25,236 nt of DNA. Origin: Halobacteriales archaeon. Its GTDB lineage: Archaea > Halobacteriota > Halobacteria > Halorutilales > JAHENH01. The stretch lies in assembly GCA_018609935.1 (NCBI GenBank), contig JAHENH010000055.1:1-25236 (forward strand), given 5' to 3'. The notes beneath the pieces are model-generated. The model was not told where the DNA came from. It made no database searches and saw only the letters and a list, made by a program, of their open reading frames with translations. This document shows positions 24,483-25,236 of the stretch, piece by piece. Numbering within the stretch: position 1 is the first letter of the stretch; every line of letters starts with the position of its first letter. Both the position numbers and the translations under genes were made by a program.

Positions 24483-25012
24483 ATATTCTAGAAATCGTTT
24501 TTTCAGCTTTTTGGCTTATGGTTCCACCATATATTGCAAATAGTTCAGCAGTTGTTTTCGGTGGGGGTAAGCCAATTGATTTAGGTTTTGAATGGAACGG
24601 AGAAAGAGTTTTAGGAGATGGTAAAACATGGAGAGGTGCTATAGGAGGATTTATCTCTGGCTTTATCGTTTCTCATATCTTTAATTTTATTAATAATAAT
24701 ATAGCTTTAACATTACCTATATTTCCTTTAATAGCCTCTATATCTCTTCCATTAGGTGCGATTTTAGGAGATATATTAGCAAGTTTTATTAAAAGAAGAA
24801 TCGGACATTCTAGAGGTGAACCTCTTATTGGTATAGATCAATTAGATTTTGTAATGGGGTCATGGATACTAACAATTATACTAGCTCCGATATGGTTTCA
24901 GGAGTTCTTTACTCTGTATATCCTCATTGCAATAGTATTTATGACCCCATTAATACATTTTTCAGCTAATCTATTAGGTTATTCAATAGGTATAAAAAAA
25001 GAACCATGGTAG
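24479..25012 (+). CDS. carS: CDP-archaeol synthase
   Basis: Transfers CMP from CTP to 2,3-bis-O-geranylgeranylglycerol phosphate, making the activated precursor of archaeal phospholipids. The 177-residue integral membrane protein opens with a hydrophobic helix (ILEIVFSAFWLMVPPYIANSS), then the family segment GGGKPIDLG and ERVLGDGKTWRG. Hydrophobic helices follow at about 56-73, 81-103 and 128-141, with a final one at about 147-170. DILASFIKRRIGHSRGEPL and DQLDFVMGS are conserved between helices and hold the likely catalytic aspartates. It overlaps gatE by four bases and pyrE by seven. The carS-pyrE pairing is, from memory, common in euryarchaea, though the functions are unrelated. Confidence 0.97.
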   Translation: MNILEIVFSAFWLMVPPYIANSSAVVFGGGKPIDLGFEWNGERVLGDGKTWRGAIGGFISGFIVSHIFNFINNNIALTLPIFPLIASISLPLGAILGDILASFIKRRIGHSRGEPLIGIDQLDFVMGSWILTIILAPIWFQEFFTLYILIAIVFMTPLIHFSANLLGYSIGIKKEPW

Positions 25013-25236
25013 AGTTAACAAATATAATAAAAGATTCAGTCCTATACGGTGAATTCACTCTTTCAAGCGGTAAAGAAAGTAATTATTATATAGATAAATA
25101 TAGATTCGAAACTAACCCTCGAGCTTTAGATATAATAGGTGAACATATAGCAGATAAAATAAAAGATATAAACGCTAAAAAAATTGGTGGGGTTTCACTG
25201 GGGGGAGTTCCCTTAGCCGCTATAGCAAGTGTGAAG
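25006..25236 (+). CDS. pyrE: Orotate phosphoribosyltransferase, 5' part
   Basis: Makes orotidine 5'-monophosphate from orotate and PRPP, the fifth step of pyrimidine synthesis. Only the first 77 codons lie in the window; the frame is open at the right edge. Visible are MVELTNIIKDSVLYGEF, TLSSGKESNYYIDKYRFET (orotate-binding segment, with the conserved Ser-Gly-Lys) and GGVSLGGVPLAAIAS, which precedes the PRPP region. The GTLSSG-type motif has F in place of G or T before TLSSG. ATG 25006 overlaps the last codons of carS by seven bases, so it belongs to the gatE-carS-pyrE chain. pyrB and pyrI are about 14 kb away on the same strand. Confidence 0.95.
   Translation, partial: MVELTNIIKDSVLYGEFTLSSGKESNYYIDKYRFETNPRALDIIGEHIADKIKDINAKKIGGVSLGGVPLAAIASVK

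Overview
The window comes from an archaeon. It carries eL37, archaeal SepF, aMBF1, the amidotransferase subunit GatE, CDP-archaeol synthase, an archaeal-length triosephosphate isomerase, an RbkR-type riboflavin kinase and a CysO/SAMP-like ubiquitin-fold protein. The DNA is strongly AT-rich. Most proteins are acidic, and several (the UspA protein, MscS, the DUF6293 regulator, DnaK/DnaJ) look most like those of halophilic Euryarchaeota. A salt-adapted, low-GC euryarchaeon such as a member of the Methanonatronarchaeia is my best guess. No 16S gene or methanogenesis gene is present to settle it.

Layout. 1-2460 (all minus): tpiA, then aMBF1 and sepF (probably one transcript, sepF first), then a DUF1947-PUA RNA-binding protein. 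2460-4450: gene-poor, holding only eL37, a small UspA protein and perhaps a tiny ORF or small RNA. 4451-8959: mscS (minus) divergent from dnaK and dnaJ; no grpE is seen. 9144-13235: a small winged-helix protein (minus), then pyrB, pyrI and a GTPBP1-like translational GTPase (plus). 13310-17304 (minus): a protein with four CBS domains and a C-terminal HPF/S30AE-like domain, a decayed CPBP membrane protease, pgi, and hom. 17555-19919 (minus): an operon rbkR-ribB-DUF6293 regulator. 19993-25236: tRNA-Lys(CTT), a JAMM protease, a ThiS/MoaD/CysO-like protein with residues beyond its Gly-Gly, an MBL hydrolase (minus), a two-gene basic nuclease cassette, then the overlapping chain gatE-carS-pyrE (pyrE is cut by the window end).

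How the genes fit together. Three pyrimidine genes (pyrB, pyrI, pyrE) lie in two places. The riboflavin operon joins a self-regulating kinase, RibB and a sensor-like regulator. The most unusual content is the JAMM protease and sulfur-carrier pair: the carrier ends in GG followed by Cys-Ile-Leu-Val, so it would have to be trimmed before activation, as in the QbsE/QbsD and HcyS/HcyD sulfur-transfer systems of bacteria. Also worth a second look are the CBS-HPF fusion, the lysine-rich PD-(D/E)xK nuclease cassette, and several palindromes placed at promoters.
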